Notes: generated by a model from the sequence alone, not told the origin. Shown: positions 50,005 to 60,251, counted from the stretch's first letter. The stretch: DNA of 64,000 nucleotides from Sphingobacterium sp. GVS05A (GCF_019969845.1 NZ_JAHXYR010000001.1:806001-870000); one strand, 5' to 3'. Translations and numbers: made by a program.

Positions 50005-50985
50005 TTATAAAATCTCAGCCATTTCCAATAGATCAGGGCTAAGTTTAATTTCCTTATTGCTGATAGCTTCCTCGATCGGAGTAGTTTTGATTTCATTACC
50101 ACGGAGACCAACGGTGATCCGTGTATTGCCCGCTAAAATTTCATTAACGGCAGCAAAACCCAATCGACTAGCCAACACGCGGTCAAAACTCGTTGGAGAT
50201 CCACCACGTTGTAAATGCCCTAATATACTAACTTTCGTGTCGTAATGATCAAATTTTTCCTTTACTTTTTTTGCGACATAATAGGCGCCACCGTTTTGAT
50301 CACCTTCTGCCACAATAACAATGGAAGAAGATTTCTTTTTGATAGCTCCATCTTCCAGGTGGCTGATTAAATCATCTATAGCAGTCTCTTTTTCTGGAAG
50401 CAGGATCGCTTCAGCACCACCAGCAATTCCGGCGTTTAATGCGATACATCCTGAATCTCTACCCATAACTTCAACAAAGAAGAGGCGCTCATGTGATGCC
50501 GCTGTATCTCTAATTTTGTCAATAGCCTCGATAACGGTATTGTTGGCTGTATCATAACCAATGGTATAGTCAGATCCGTAAAGGTCGTTGTCAATCGTTC
50601 CGGGGATTCCTACAATGGGAATCTCAAACTCTTTGGAGAAAAAATTTGCACCAGTAAAAGTCCCATCACCACCAATCACCACCAACGCATCTATTTCTGC
50701 TGCTTTTAAATTGTCGTAGGCGATTTTTCGCCCTTCAGTTGTTTTAAACTCAAGACAACGTGCTGTTTTTAATATTGTACCACCACGTTGTATGATATTG
50801 CTCACAGAGCGGGTATCCATTTCTTTGAAATTTGCGTCAATCAAACCCTGATACCCCTGGTAAATTCCAGTGACCTGAAGGCCTTTGTGAAGCGCTGTAC
50901 GGACAACTGCACGGATGCAAGCATTCATGCCGGGGGCGTCACCGCCAGATGTTAATACGCCTATTTTTTTTATTTCTTTTATCAC
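50005..50985 (-). CDS. pfkA: 6-phosphofructokinase (ATP-type)
   Basis: 326 aa, the usual bacterial PfkA length. TSGGDAPGMNA near residue 12, IGGDGTFTGA near 102 and PGTIDNDLYGSD carry the nucleotide site and catalytic TIDND. Gly residues typical of ATP-dependent forms are kept in place of the Asp of pyrophosphate-dependent enzymes. First gene of the pfkA/kinase/gapA operon; its upstream region contains a palindrome shared with the divergent Nudix regulator. Confidence 0.96.
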   Translation of the reverse strand: MIKEIKKIGVLTSGGDAPGMNACIRAVVRTALHKGLQVTGIYQGYQGLIDANFKEMDTRSVSNIIQRGGTILKTARCLEFKTTEGRKIAYDNLKAAEIDALVVIGGDGTFTGANFFSKEFEIPIVGIPGTIDNDLYGSDYTIGYDTANNTVIEAIDKIRDTAASHERLFFVEVMGRDSGCIALNAGIAGGAEAILLPEKETAIDDLISHLEDGAIKKKSSSIVIVAEGDQNGGAYYVAKKVKEKFDHYDTKVSILGHLQRGGSPTSFDRVLASRLGFAAVNEILAGNTRITVGLRGNEIKTTPIEEAISNKEIKLSPDLLEMAEIL

Positions 50986-51023
50986 ACTCTATATTTTAGG
51001 TTCTACGAATATAAGATTTTTAT

Positions 51024-51040
51024 AGTGTATATTCTACACT
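51024..51040. promoter_or_regulatory. Candidate operator palindrome between pfkA and the NrtR-like gene
   Basis: AGTGTA (51024-51029) and its exact inverse TACACT (51035-51040) flank 5 bp. It lies 39 bp upstream of the pfkA start and about 130 bp upstream of the divergent Nudix regulator. Fits a dimeric wHTH regulator site. Confidence 0.45.
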
Positions 51041-51167
51041 TTGAATAAATTTTTCATTATTTTTTTGCGCATCACGTTTAGGAAGCGTATAATTGTTACA
51101 GGTAACCCGATGATTAGTAGCCAATAAATTTAGCTCAGTATATTGCACATAAATAAATTTAGAAGTT

Positions 51168-51839
51168 TTGTATAGTAATTTTACCGTAGACTGTGTCATA
51201 TTAGGCTTTCATGAAGGAGAATTAAAGGTTCTTTTGGCTGAAAGAAATGAATATCCTTTTAAGGATTGGTGGGCATTGCCAGGCTTTTTCGTGGATAATG
51301 ACGAAGAGATGGAAGATGCCGTAAAGAGAATTTTGTATGAAAATACAGGTTTGAAGGATGTATTTATGGATCAATTGCATTCTTTTGCGGGCTTGAAACG
51401 GCACCCAAAAGGACGTATTTTGACAGTGGCTTACTATGCCCTGGTCCAGCTTGATAGTACAAAACTGAAAACAAAGCCTGTTACAAACTACATGAAGCAG
51501 GCGAAATGGTTTCCTGTTAGAAATGTTCCAGAATTGGCATTTGACCATAAGCAGATTTTGGATTTATGCCTGGAAAGATTGCAGCGTCGTTTAGCTTACA
51601 AACCGATCGCTTTTGAATTGTTACCTGAAAAATTTACCCTCACCCAATTGCAATTGGTGTATGAAGGCATATTAAATAAAACATTGGATAAACGCAATTT
51701 TCGAAAGAAAATGCAGAATTATGGCTTTCTGAAGGAGTTGGATGAAGTGCAGACTGGTGTTGCTTATCGGGCCGCGAGGTTATATAAACTGGACAAAAGA
51801 AAATTCCTCAAACATTTCCAGAATACTGTAGCGTTTTAG
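51168..51839 (+). CDS. NrtR-like transcriptional regulator (degenerate Nudix plus winged helix)
   Basis: 223 aa. The N-terminal Nudix domain (about 5-145) has the typical opening TVDCVILGF and ALPGFF, but its Nudix box is degenerate: the GFFVDNDEEMEDAV segment and RILYENTGL lack catalytic Glu positions. It therefore likely binds a nucleotide-sugar or ADP-ribose-type ligand without hydrolysis. The C-terminal part (about 150-215; FTLTQLQLVYEGIL) is the winged helix of NrtR/AraR-type regulators. No ATG is available in frame; the start is TTG at 51168, with an in-frame stop 18 bp upstream. Ends at a strong terminator. Confidence 0.87.
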   Translation: MYSNFTVDCVILGFHEGELKVLLAERNEYPFKDWWALPGFFVDNDEEMEDAVKRILYENTGLKDVFMDQLHSFAGLKRHPKGRILTVAYYALVQLDSTKLKTKPVTNYMKQAKWFPVRNVPELAFDHKQILDLCLERLQRRLAYKPIAFELLPEKFTLTQLQLVYEGILNKTLDKRNFRKKMQNYGFLKELDEVQTGVAYRAARLYKLDKRKFLKHFQNTVAF

Positions 51840-51858
51840 TCAAATCCGAGTTATTAAG

Positions 51859-51887
51859 AAAAGGCAAACTTCCAAAGTTTGCCTTTT
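51859..51887 (+). terminator. Terminator after NrtR-like gene
   Basis: 12-bp stem (51859-51870 with 51876-51887), 5-nt loop, followed by a T-run. Confidence 0.9.
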
Positions 51888-51933
51888 TTTGTTGTCAATT
51901 AAATATCAAATTAATAGCGATTTCAAAATATAT

Positions 51934-51964
51934 TTTGTACGAGAAGTTACTTTTTATATTTTTG
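51934..51964 (+). promoter_or_regulatory. Promoter of the TetR/efflux operon
   Basis: TTTG (51934-51937), exactly 19 nt, then TATTTTTG (51957-51964): an exact TTTG-N19-TAnnTTTG match, 47 bp before the tetR ATG. Confidence 0.75.
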
Positions 51965-52011
51965 AACAATTTTTGATAAAAGTCAGAAAGTAGAAAGGAG
52001 TTTTTTGAAGA

Positions 52012-52611
52012 ATGGAAGATAGAAAAGACCAGATCATTGATGCCGCTATAAGACGCTTTATGCATTATGGTTTTAGTAAGACAACGATGAATGAGATTGC
52101 GGAGGATATAAAAATCACCAAAGCGAATTTATATTATTATTACTCGGAGAAGAATGCGCTTATACGGGATGTTATTATACGTTTGACAGATGAGTACAGG
52201 GAAGAGGAGGAGAAGTTGGTAGCTGTGCATAAAGGCACAACCTACGATCTGATCATGAAGATTTTGGAATTACGGGATGCTTTTGTACGCAAGTATTATA
52301 TGTTGCATATGAATGAGAACCTGGAATGGATTAAAGGACTTTCGATGCAAGAGTTTTTTCAGTGTCTCCACAATCGCGACGTACAGGCGCTCTATGAGAT
52401 ACTCAAGGTAGGTGCAGAGAAGGGAGAACTCAATGAAGAGCATCTCTATGAAACAGCGGAAATCTATGTGGAACTGATGAAGAGTTTATCCCTGATGTGC
52501 AATATTTCCGATATTATTTCTGGAATTCCAAATCAGGATCGTTTTGATGAAGTTTTACAGAAACAAAAACTGGCTACTAAGCTGTTTTTTAATGGTATAA
52601 ATAAAAAGTAG
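52012..52611 (+). CDS. TetR/AcrR-family regulator
   Basis: 199 aa. The N-terminal TetR helix-turn-helix (about 6-52; IIDAAIRRFMHYGFSKTTMNEIAEDI and ITKANLYYYYSEK) is followed by a divergent helical ligand domain. It heads an efflux operon (28 bp before the TolC gene), so it very likely represses it and itself, with an unknown drug or metabolite as inducer. Confidence 0.93.
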   Translation: MEDRKDQIIDAAIRRFMHYGFSKTTMNEIAEDIKITKANLYYYYSEKNALIRDVIIRLTDEYREEEEKLVAVHKGTTYDLIMKILELRDAFVRKYYMLHMNENLEWIKGLSMQEFFQCLHNRDVQALYEILKVGAEKGELNEEHLYETAEIYVELMKSLSLMCNISDIISGIPNQDRFDEVLQKQKLATKLFFNGINKK

Positions 52612-52639
52612 ATATAAAATTAGGACAAATAAATTAGGA

Positions 52640-53983
52640 ATGAAAACAATCAGAATACTAGCCAGCCTTTTATTAGGTACGATGGTTTTCCAAAGTCATG
52701 CACAGCAGCAATTAAGCCTAAGTGATGCGATCAAATTTGCTTTACAGAATAAGGCCGATGCTAAGAAAGCGAATCTTGATGTAGTAAACGCCGAGCATAA
52801 GATTGCTGAGGTTAAGTCAGGTGCATTGCCACAGGTCACTTTTAATGGAGGAATCACGTACAATCCTATGATCCAAAAAGTTGCATTACCAGGGGAGCTT
52901 GTTGGTCAACCTGGAACGACGGTAATGGCCGCTTTCGGACAAAAATGGCAGTCAACAAATTCGATAAGTTTGAATCAACAATTGTTTAATCAGACTGTAT
53001 TTACCGGATTAAAAGCAGCGAAAACTACTCGCGAATTTTACTTGATTAATAAGACATTGACAGATGAACAGTTAATTGAGAAGGTAGCTAACAGTTATTA
53101 TGATGTCTATCAATCAAAATTACAATTAAAAACAGTTGAAAATAACTTAGAGAGCACCACTAAAACAAGGGATGTGATCGAAGGTCTGTATAACAATGGA
53201 TTGGCAAAGAAAATTGACTTAGACCGGACAAATGTAGCGGTCACAAATTTAAAAGCATCCAGACAACAGTTGATCAATGCAGTTCAACTAAAGGAAAATG
53301 CGCTTAAGTTTGTGATTGGTATGTCAATGGATGAACAGATTGCCATGCCAAGCTCTACTTTTGAAACCGTCGAGTTAAATGCGGTTTATAATCCGATTGA
53401 TGTTTCAAATAGAACAGAAATTCAGGTTTTAACAAAGCAAAATGATTTATTGGAGCTCAATAAAAAAGCCGAGATTTCTAAATACTATCCAACATTGTCG
53501 TTGACAGCTAATTATGGACGTCAGGGATTAGGCCCGGTATTCCCGTTATTTTCAAAAGCTGAGGGTGTAAATTGGTCTAGTTTTTCCGGTATTGGCCTGA
53601 ATTTATCTGTCCCCATTTTTAATGGTTTTTTGACAAGATCGAAAGTACGTCAAGCCCAAATCGATATTGATAAACTACAGGTCGATATAGCTGATACAAA
53701 ATTGGCACTAAGTATGGCTGCGGAAAATTCTAAAGTGCAAATCAAAAATACACTTTTGACGATCGAGTCGAACCGAAAGAACGTGGACTTGGCAAAGTCT
53801 GTGTTGGAGGATACCAATAATAACTATAAGAATGGTTTGGCGACGTTAACAGATCTATTGGATGCAGAGAAAGCTTATGCTGACGCGCAAAACAATTTAA
53901 ATACTTCGTTGCTTGATTACAAGGTGGCAGAAGTCCAACTGATTAAAGCGAACGGAAATCTCAAATCACTAATTAAAGAATAA
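52640..53983 (+). CDS. TolC-family outer-membrane efflux protein
   Basis: 447 aa with signal peptide MKTIRILASLLLGTMVFQSHAQ. Two outer-membrane-efflux repeats follow, rich in heptad-like helices (KADAKKANLDVVNAEHKIAEV and NNYKNGLATLTDLLDAEKAYA), which make the periplasmic tunnel. Encoded directly before its membrane-fusion and RND partners, it completes a tripartite pump across both membranes. Confidence 0.94.
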   Translation: MKTIRILASLLLGTMVFQSHAQQQLSLSDAIKFALQNKADAKKANLDVVNAEHKIAEVKSGALPQVTFNGGITYNPMIQKVALPGELVGQPGTTVMAAFGQKWQSTNSISLNQQLFNQTVFTGLKAAKTTREFYLINKTLTDEQLIEKVANSYYDVYQSKLQLKTVENNLESTTKTRDVIEGLYNNGLAKKIDLDRTNVAVTNLKASRQQLINAVQLKENALKFVIGMSMDEQIAMPSSTFETVELNAVYNPIDVSNRTEIQVLTKQNDLLELNKKAEISKYYPTLSLTANYGRQGLGPVFPLFSKAEGVNWSSFSGIGLNLSVPIFNGFLTRSKVRQAQIDIDKLQVDIADTKLALSMAAENSKVQIKNTLLTIESNRKNVDLAKSVLEDTNNNYKNGLATLTDLLDAEKAYADAQNNLNTSLLDYKVAEVQLIKANGNLKSLIKE

Positions 53984-53997
53984 TTGACTAATACAAT

Positions 53998-55053
53998 ATG
54001 AAACGCGGAATTATTACCCTACTTATTATTGCTGCTGGTCTTGCAGGAATATTTTTTGTGTTAAATAAGAATAAAAAGAAAAACGAAGCGGAAACAGCTG
54101 AGGTTGCGAAAACAAATGCAGCAATTGCCGTCCGTATTGATACGGCGAAAGTAAGCTCAATGGACCTACGTTACACCGCTAATGGAACTTTTGCGCCAAA
54201 GCAAGAGGTCACCGTATCTGCGGAAACTGCGGGTAGAGTTGTGAAGGTGTTGGTCGACGAAGGTTCCCATGTAAGTGCTGGGCAAACCCTCGCAATTATC
54301 GAAGGTGACAAGCTGAATGTAAACGTAGCTAATGCGCAAGCAGCATTTACGAATGCACAGGCGGACTTACATCGCTTTGAAAGTGCTTTTTCTACAGGTG
54401 GTGTGACCAAACAACAGCTCGATCAGGTGAAATTGCAATTTGAAAACGCTAAAAATAATTTAAGAGCATCAAAATTGAATGCCGGTGATGTAACCATTAA
54501 GACATCTGTTTCAGGTGTGGTTAATGCACGTAAAATTGAACCAGGAACTTATTTGACTGTTGGAGCAGCGGCTTTTGATATCGTCAATGTTGGAACATTA
54601 AAATTACGTGTCAATGTTGATGAGAAAAATGTGGCTACGTTACGAGTAGGTCAGTCTGTTGATGTATCAGCAAGTGTATATGCAGACCAAAGATTCACAG
54701 GTAAGGTAACATTTATTGCTCCTAAATCTGATGGAAGCTTGAATTTCCCGGTAGAAATTGAAGTCAATAACTCATCGAATCAATTGCGTGCCGGTATGTA
54801 TGGTACAGCAATGTTTGGGGAAGGGGTTGCCGGTAATACTTTGATCGTACCTCGCAATGCATTTGTCGGTAGTGTGAGTGATAATAAAATATTCGTTCTT
54901 AAAAATGGTAAAGCAATCGAAACCAATGTGAAATCCGGAAGAAACTTTGGTGATCACATTGAAATCTTGGGTGGTCTACAAAATGGCGATCAAGTGATTG
55001 TTTCGGGTCAAATCAACTTGTTTGATCAAAGCCCTGTTGAAATTATTAAATAA
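53998..55053 (+). CDS. RND efflux periplasmic adaptor (membrane-fusion protein)
   Basis: 351 aa. One N-terminal membrane anchor (about 4-22, no lipobox), a lipoyl-like barrel (VTVSAETAGRVVKVLVDEGSHV and its partner IKTSVSGVVNARKIEPGTYLTVG), a short helical hairpin and a beta-barrel/MP domain. Couples the RND pump to TolC. Lies 14 bp after the tolC-like gene and 65 bp before the permease. Confidence 0.94.
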   Translation: MKRGIITLLIIAAGLAGIFFVLNKNKKKNEAETAEVAKTNAAIAVRIDTAKVSSMDLRYTANGTFAPKQEVTVSAETAGRVVKVLVDEGSHVSAGQTLAIIEGDKLNVNVANAQAAFTNAQADLHRFESAFSTGGVTKQQLDQVKLQFENAKNNLRASKLNAGDVTIKTSVSGVVNARKIEPGTYLTVGAAAFDIVNVGTLKLRVNVDEKNVATLRVGQSVDVSASVYADQRFTGKVTFIAPKSDGSLNFPVEIEVNNSSNQLRAGMYGTAMFGEGVAGNTLIVPRNAFVGSVSDNKIFVLKNGKAIETNVKSGRNFGDHIEILGGLQNGDQVIVSGQINLFDQSPVEIIK

Positions 55054-55118
55054 TGTATACTGAAAAACAGTAGCAAATGAAGTCGTGGTTTCATTACCAT
55101 TAAAAACAAATAATTCTA

Positions 55119-58100
55119 ATGAAAATTACCGAAATATCGATAAAACGTCCCAGTATAATTATCGTATTATTTATAATACTGACATTAGGCGGGTTGTTTT
55201 CCTATACTCAATTGGGGTACGAGTTAGTCCCCAAATTTGAGATCAACGTAATCACGGTGCAGACGGTCTATCCAGGGGCATCGCCTGCTGAGGTGGAAAG
55301 CTCAGTGACCAAAAAAATTGAGGATGCAATTTCCTCGCTGGAGAGTATTAAGAAAGTAGAGTCGACTTCCCTGGAAGGTGTATCCATTGTGATGATTACC
55401 TTAAATAACGGGGCTGACGTCAACTTCCTGCTGACCGATGCACAACGGAAAATCAATGCCGTTGTCAACGATCTACCCGATGATGTGAAAACGCCATCGT
55501 TGTCCAAATTCTCATTGGATGACGTTGCTATCATGAGTTTAGCCGTAACGTCCAACTTATCCGAAAAAGAATTGTATGACTTATTAGATAACAAGATTCA
55601 GCCAGTTTTCGCACGGATCAATGGAGTAGCCAAAGTGGATATGATCGGGGGCGAGGAGCGTGAAATTCAGATTTCTGTGGATCCTAAGAAAATTGAAGGC
55701 TATGGCTTAACAATCGCTCAGGTACAACAGACTGTTGCCTCTTCAAATCTTGATTTTCCTACAGGTAACGTAAGTACACGTGACAACAGAACAACAATCC
55801 GTTTGGCGGGTAAAGTAACTTCGATCGAAGAATTACGTAATCTACCGATTACGACACCAGCAGGGGTACAGATCTATTTGCGCGATATCGCCGATGTGCA
55901 GGATGGTATCAAAGAAATTGAGAAGGTGGCTCGTTTGGATCGTCAGAACACCATCTTGTTACAGGTCTTTAAACAATCGGATGCCAATGCAGTAGCGGTA
56001 TCTGAAGGTGTTAAAAAGACAATTGGGCAGGTGGAAAAAGATTATGCAAGCAACAAGATCAAAATTCTTGTTGCAAATGACTCTTCTGACTTTACATTGA
56101 ATGCTGCCAATAACGTAATCCATGACTTGATGATTGCGATTGCCTTGGTAGGTTTTATCATGTTGTTCTTCTTGCAGAGTTTGCGTAATGCTGCGATTAC
56201 CATGGTTGCGATTCCGTTATCACTGATTGCGACATTTATTGGGTTGCTGCTGATGGGCTATACCCTAAACCTGATGTCTTTATTGGGGCTATCACTGGTT
56301 GTCGGTATTCTGGTGGATGATGCGATCGTTGTTATCGAGAATATCCACCGTCACATGGAGATGGGGAAAAATAAAGTGCGTGCGGCATTTGATGGAGCCT
56401 CGGAGATCGGTTTTACCGTAACGGCGATTACCTTGGTTATCGTGGTGGTGTTTTTACCGATTGCGATGTCTACCGGTTTGGTGGCAAACATCCTTGCTCA
56501 ATTTTGTGTGACCGTAATTATTTCCACTTTGCTATCCCTGCTTGTGTCATTTACAGTTGTTCCCTGGTTATATTCCCGTTTCGGAAAACTGGAGCATTTG
56601 AGCAAAACTTCTTTCTTCGGACGTATAATTCATGGATTTGAAAGTGGTTTGACAGCTTTTACTCATTGGGTATCTGGATTGTTGGTCTGGGCATTAAAAA
56701 GCCGGATGAATAAATTGGCAACATTGGGACTTGCAGTAGGCTTATTGGTCGCTTCTTTTATGCTTGTGGTCAAAGGGTATATCGGTTCGGACTTCTTTCC
56801 TGGCATAGACCGTAAGGAATTTTTCATCCAATTGGAATTGGACAAGGATGCTTCTTTGGAAAAGACCAACTTATTGACGCAAAAGGCTGAAGCCTATATC
56901 AAATCTAAGCCAGATGTCAAAGAAATCATCACCACTGTAGGACAGTCTTCGGATGGTATGGCTTCCACAACAGGTTCACGTTATAAATCCGAAATCCACG
57001 TTATTCTGGATAAGGAGAATTTTGAAGGTAACTCTCAGGTATATTCTGCGACTTTAAAACGCGAATTGGAAAACAAGCTGATCGGAGCGAAGATTAAGAC
57101 TGTAAATGTCGGTATCATGGGAGCTGAGCAGGCGCCATTGAAGTTGACCATCATCGGTTCTTCGGTAGAAGATGCACAGGAATTTGCGGAGAAAGCGGCA
57201 GATCAATTGCGTAAGATCCCGGGAGCAGCAGGAGTGAAGTTAACTTCTGAGGCTGGTAACCCTGAGATCAATGTGAAAATTGACCGTGATAAAATGACGT
57301 CTTTGGGACTGAACGTATCCACAGTCGGTATGACGATGCAGACTGCATTTTCTGGAAATACAGACAATAAATATAGAGCGGGTGATAATGAGTATGATAT
57401 CAATATTCGCTATACAGAAAGTGGTCGTGCCAGCATCGAGAATGTTCGCGATTTGAAATTTATCAATAATAAAGGTGCTTCAATTTCATTGGAACAATTT
57501 GCAACAGTTTCTTATGGTTCAGGACCTACCTTATTGGAGCGTCGCGATAAATCGCCGGCGGTATCTATCCAAGGTCAGGCAATCGGTAGACCAATGGGTA
57601 CCGTAGCACAGGAATGGCAGGCTCAATTTGAGAAGCTCCCACGCAAACCCGGAATTGTTTTCATTTGGGGTGGTAACATGGAAAATCAGACTGAAGGTTT
57701 CGGTACATTGGGAATTGCATTATTGGCCTCAATTATCTTGGTATATCTTGTGATGGTGGCGCTATATGATAGCTTTATCACACCTTTTGTGGTATTGTTC
57801 TCCATTCCATTGTCCTTTATTGGTGCCTTGTTGTTCCTTGCATTGGGTAACCAGACGTTGAACATCTTTACCATCTTGGGTATTATCATGTTGATTGGTC
57901 TGGTGGCCAAGAACGCGATCATGCTCGTCGATTTTGCGAACCATCGAAAAGAAGCTGGCGATAGTACACACGATGCACTGGTTGCTGCTAACCATGCCCG
58001 TCTTCGTCCGATCTTGATGACGACAATTGCCATGGTATTCGGTATGATTCCAATTGCCATTGCTACTGGTGATGGTGCCGATATGAACAGAGGTCTGGCA

Positions 58101-58259
58101 ATCGTTATCATTGGTGGTCTATTGTCGTCCCTATTCTTGACCCTAGTTGTCGTGCCGGTCGTATATTCGATCTTTGACCGCTTTGGTAAAAAGAAGAAAA
58201 CTGACTATGAGGCATTGATTGTAGAGGATTATGATCATGTTGATGTAGCAGAACATTAA
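55119..58259 (+). CDS. RND efflux permease (HAE1/AcrB family)
   Basis: 1046 aa, the standard AcrB/MexB length, with two repeated halves of TM1 plus large periplasmic loop plus TM helices. The proton-relay Asp pair is in ILVDDAIVVIENI near residue 400, and the second half has GLVAKNAIMLVDFAN. LGYELVPKFEINVITVQT at the start and GADMNRGLAIVIIGGL near the end are typical family segments. Drug or lipid substrate unknown; part of a TetR-controlled operon. Confidence 0.96.
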   Translation: MKITEISIKRPSIIIVLFIILTLGGLFSYTQLGYELVPKFEINVITVQTVYPGASPAEVESSVTKKIEDAISSLESIKKVESTSLEGVSIVMITLNNGADVNFLLTDAQRKINAVVNDLPDDVKTPSLSKFSLDDVAIMSLAVTSNLSEKELYDLLDNKIQPVFARINGVAKVDMIGGEEREIQISVDPKKIEGYGLTIAQVQQTVASSNLDFPTGNVSTRDNRTTIRLAGKVTSIEELRNLPITTPAGVQIYLRDIADVQDGIKEIEKVARLDRQNTILLQVFKQSDANAVAVSEGVKKTIGQVEKDYASNKIKILVANDSSDFTLNAANNVIHDLMIAIALVGFIMLFFLQSLRNAAITMVAIPLSLIATFIGLLLMGYTLNLMSLLGLSLVVGILVDDAIVVIENIHRHMEMGKNKVRAAFDGASEIGFTVTAITLVIVVVFLPIAMSTGLVANILAQFCVTVIISTLLSLLVSFTVVPWLYSRFGKLEHLSKTSFFGRIIHGFESGLTAFTHWVSGLLVWALKSRMNKLATLGLAVGLLVASFMLVVKGYIGSDFFPGIDRKEFFIQLELDKDASLEKTNLLTQKAEAYIKSKPDVKEIITTVGQSSDGMASTTGSRYKSEIHVILDKENFEGNSQVYSATLKRELENKLIGAKIKTVNVGIMGAEQAPLKLTIIGSSVEDAQEFAEKAADQLRKIPGAAGVKLTSEAGNPEINVKIDRDKMTSLGLNVSTVGMTMQTAFSGNTDNKYRAGDNEYDINIRYTESGRASIENVRDLKFINNKGASISLEQFATVSYGSGPTLLERRDKSPAVSIQGQAIGRPMGTVAQEWQAQFEKLPRKPGIVFIWGGNMENQTEGFGTLGIALLASIILVYLVMVALYDSFITPFVVLFSIPLSFIGALLFLALGNQTLNIFTILGIIMLIGLVAKNAIMLVDFANHRKEAGDSTHDALVAANHARLRPILMTTIAMVFGMIPIAIATGDGADMNRGLAIVIIGGLLSSLFLTLVVVPVVYSIFDRFGKKKKTDYEALIVEDYDHVDVAEH

Positions 58260-58281
58260 ACATAAATCAATTTTACAAAGG

Positions 58282-58309
58282 AAAGGAGGCTAAGTCATTG
58301 GCCTCCTTT
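58282..58309 (+). terminator. Terminator of efflux operon
   Basis: 12-bp stem with one T-G pair (58282-58293 with 58298-58309), followed by eight T residues. Confidence 0.92.
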
Positions 58310-58409
58310 TTTTTGTGTTAATTTTAGGTTAATCAATCGATTGCGTAAATATTTTTTATTACATTGCGGCCGCATTAACAAAATATATATACTTAAAATT
58401 GAGACAAGC

Positions 58410-60251
58410 ATGTGTGGAATTGTAGGATACACAGGTTACCGTCAGGCGTATGGTATCGTCATTGATGGATTGAAAAAATTAGAATACCGTGGATATGACA
58501 GTGCGGGAGTGGCACTGCACAAAGGTGAACAGGTTGATGTTTACAAAAAGACGGGCAAAGTAGTGAATCTAGAAGAATTCGTTTACGGTCAGGATCTCCA
58601 ATCAACAACAGGAATAGGGCATACGCGTTGGGCCACCCATGGTGAACCTTCTGACCGCAATGCCCATCCGCATTATTCAAATAGTGGACGCATTGCAATG
58701 ATCCATAATGGTATCATCGAAAACTATGCTTCCCTAAAAGCAGAATTAATAAGCAAAGGCTACCAATTCAAAAGTGATACGGATACTGAAGTGCTCGTTA
58801 ACTTTATCGAAGAAATCCAGTTACAAAATGAATGCTCCCTGGAGGAGGCGATCCGTATTGCCTTAAAAAGGGTTGTTGGTGCGTATGTGATCCTTGTATT
58901 GGAGGCTGGTCATCCAGATCGGATTATTGCGGCAAGAAAGGGAAGTCCCCTGGTAATTGGAATAGGTAAAAATGAGCATTTCTTGGGTTCAGATGCTTCG
59001 CCGATGTTAGCTTATACCAAAGAAGTTGTTTACATCAATGATTATGAACTTGCGATTATCACGCCCGATGAACTAATCCTCAAGAATTTGGGAAATGAAC
59101 GGATTACACCGTACATCCAAAAATTGGATCTGGAGTTATCGGCTATTGAAAAAGGTGGTTACGATCACTTTATGCTAAAGGAGATCTTCGAACAGCCCCA
59201 TACCATCTACGATTCGATGCGTGGGCGCCTGGATCTGCAAGCGAAGCAAATTATTCTGAGTGGAATTGAGAAGTATGCGAATGAAATTAGCAGCACCAAT
59301 CGTATTGTCATTGTTGCCTGTGGTACGAGTTGGCATGCTGGCTTGATTGCCGAATATGTGATTGAAGAATTATGCCGCATTAATGTTGAGGTGGAGTATG
59401 CTTCGGAGTTCCGTTACCGGAATCCTGTGATCCATCCTGGAGATGTAATTTTGGCCATCTCACAAAGTGGTGAGACTGCGGACACGTTGGTGGCGCTGGA
59501 AAATGCGAAAAAGCAGGGTGCCATCATTCTTGGTGTCGTCAATGTCGTTGGATCTTCAATCGCCCGTCTTTCTGATGCAGGAGCTTATACACATGCTGGA
59601 CCTGAAATCGGTGTGGCAAGTACCAAAGCTTTTACCGCACAGCTAACTGTCCTAAATCTGATCGCATTAAAAATTGCAGCCTTAAAAGGAACGATTTCGG
59701 AAGAACGCTTTCTGAAACTATCGGAGGAATTGCATGCAGTTCCTGAAAAGGTTGAGTGGATATTGGATACGCAGATCGAAAAGATCCAACAAATTGCAAA
59801 AAAATATAAAGACGCAAGGGATTTCTTATTTCTTGGTAGAGGGTATAACTTCCCGGTTGCCCTGGAAGGTGCGCTAAAGCTCAAAGAGATCTCTTATATT
59901 CATGCCGAAGGTTATCCTGCAGCAGAGATGAAACATGGCCCTATTGCTTTGGTCGATGAGAATCTACCTGTTGTATTCGTCGCAACGAAGGATGCCTATC
60001 ATGAAAAGATTGTCTCCAACATCCAGGAGATAAAAGCAAGGAAAGGGAAGATTATTTCTGTAGTCACAAGAGGTGACGCCGTTTCCGAAGAGCTGTCGGA
60101 TGACTTTATGGAAATTCCAGAGGCAGATGAGATTATTGCTCCTTTAATCTCTGTTGTTCCTTTGCAGTTATTGTCTTATTATATTGGCGTGGAGTTAGGA
60201 TTAGATGTTGACAAACCTCGTAATCTCGCCAAATCTGTCACAGTAGAATAG
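58410..60251 (+). CDS. glmS: Glutamine-fructose-6-phosphate transaminase
   Basis: 613 aa from the ATG at 58410, so that the nucleophile Cys follows the initiator Met (MCGIVGYTG); the longer ORF start at 58341 would bury this Cys and is rejected. Glutaminase domain about 1-240 (RGYDSAG, GHTRWATHG), then two SIS isomerase domains (ACGTSWHAG, SQSGETADT, EGALKLKEISYIHAEGY) and a C-terminal KSVTVE. Makes glucosamine-6-phosphate for peptidoglycan and LPS. No glmS ribozyme is evident upstream. Followed after 8 bp by DUF4954. Confidence 0.97.
   Translation: MCGIVGYTGYRQAYGIVIDGLKKLEYRGYDSAGVALHKGEQVDVYKKTGKVVNLEEFVYGQDLQSTTGIGHTRWATHGEPSDRNAHPHYSNSGRIAMIHNGIIENYASLKAELISKGYQFKSDTDTEVLVNFIEEIQLQNECSLEEAIRIALKRVVGAYVILVLEAGHPDRIIAARKGSPLVIGIGKNEHFLGSDASPMLAYTKEVVYINDYELAIITPDELILKNLGNERITPYIQKLDLELSAIEKGGYDHFMLKEIFEQPHTIYDSMRGRLDLQAKQIILSGIEKYANEISSTNRIVIVACGTSWHAGLIAEYVIEELCRINVEVEYASEFRYRNPVIHPGDVILAISQSGETADTLVALENAKKQGAIILGVVNVVGSSIARLSDAGAYTHAGPEIGVASTKAFTAQLTVLNLIALKIAALKGTISEERFLKLSEELHAVPEKVEWILDTQIEKIQQIAKKYKDARDFLFLGRGYNFPVALEGALKLKEISYIHAEGYPAAEMKHGPIALVDENLPVVFVATKDAYHEKIVSNIQEIKARKGKIISVVTRGDAVSEELSDDFMEIPEADEIIAPLISVVPLQLLSYYIGVELGLDVDKPRNLAKSVTVE

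Noticed and set aside
57686..58111. 141-codon minus-strand ORF
   Set aside because: Antisense shadow of the RND permease TM region.
58341..58409. 23-residue N-terminal extension of glmS
   Set aside because: Would place residues before the catalytic Cys that must follow the initiator Met; the ATG at 58410 is correct.
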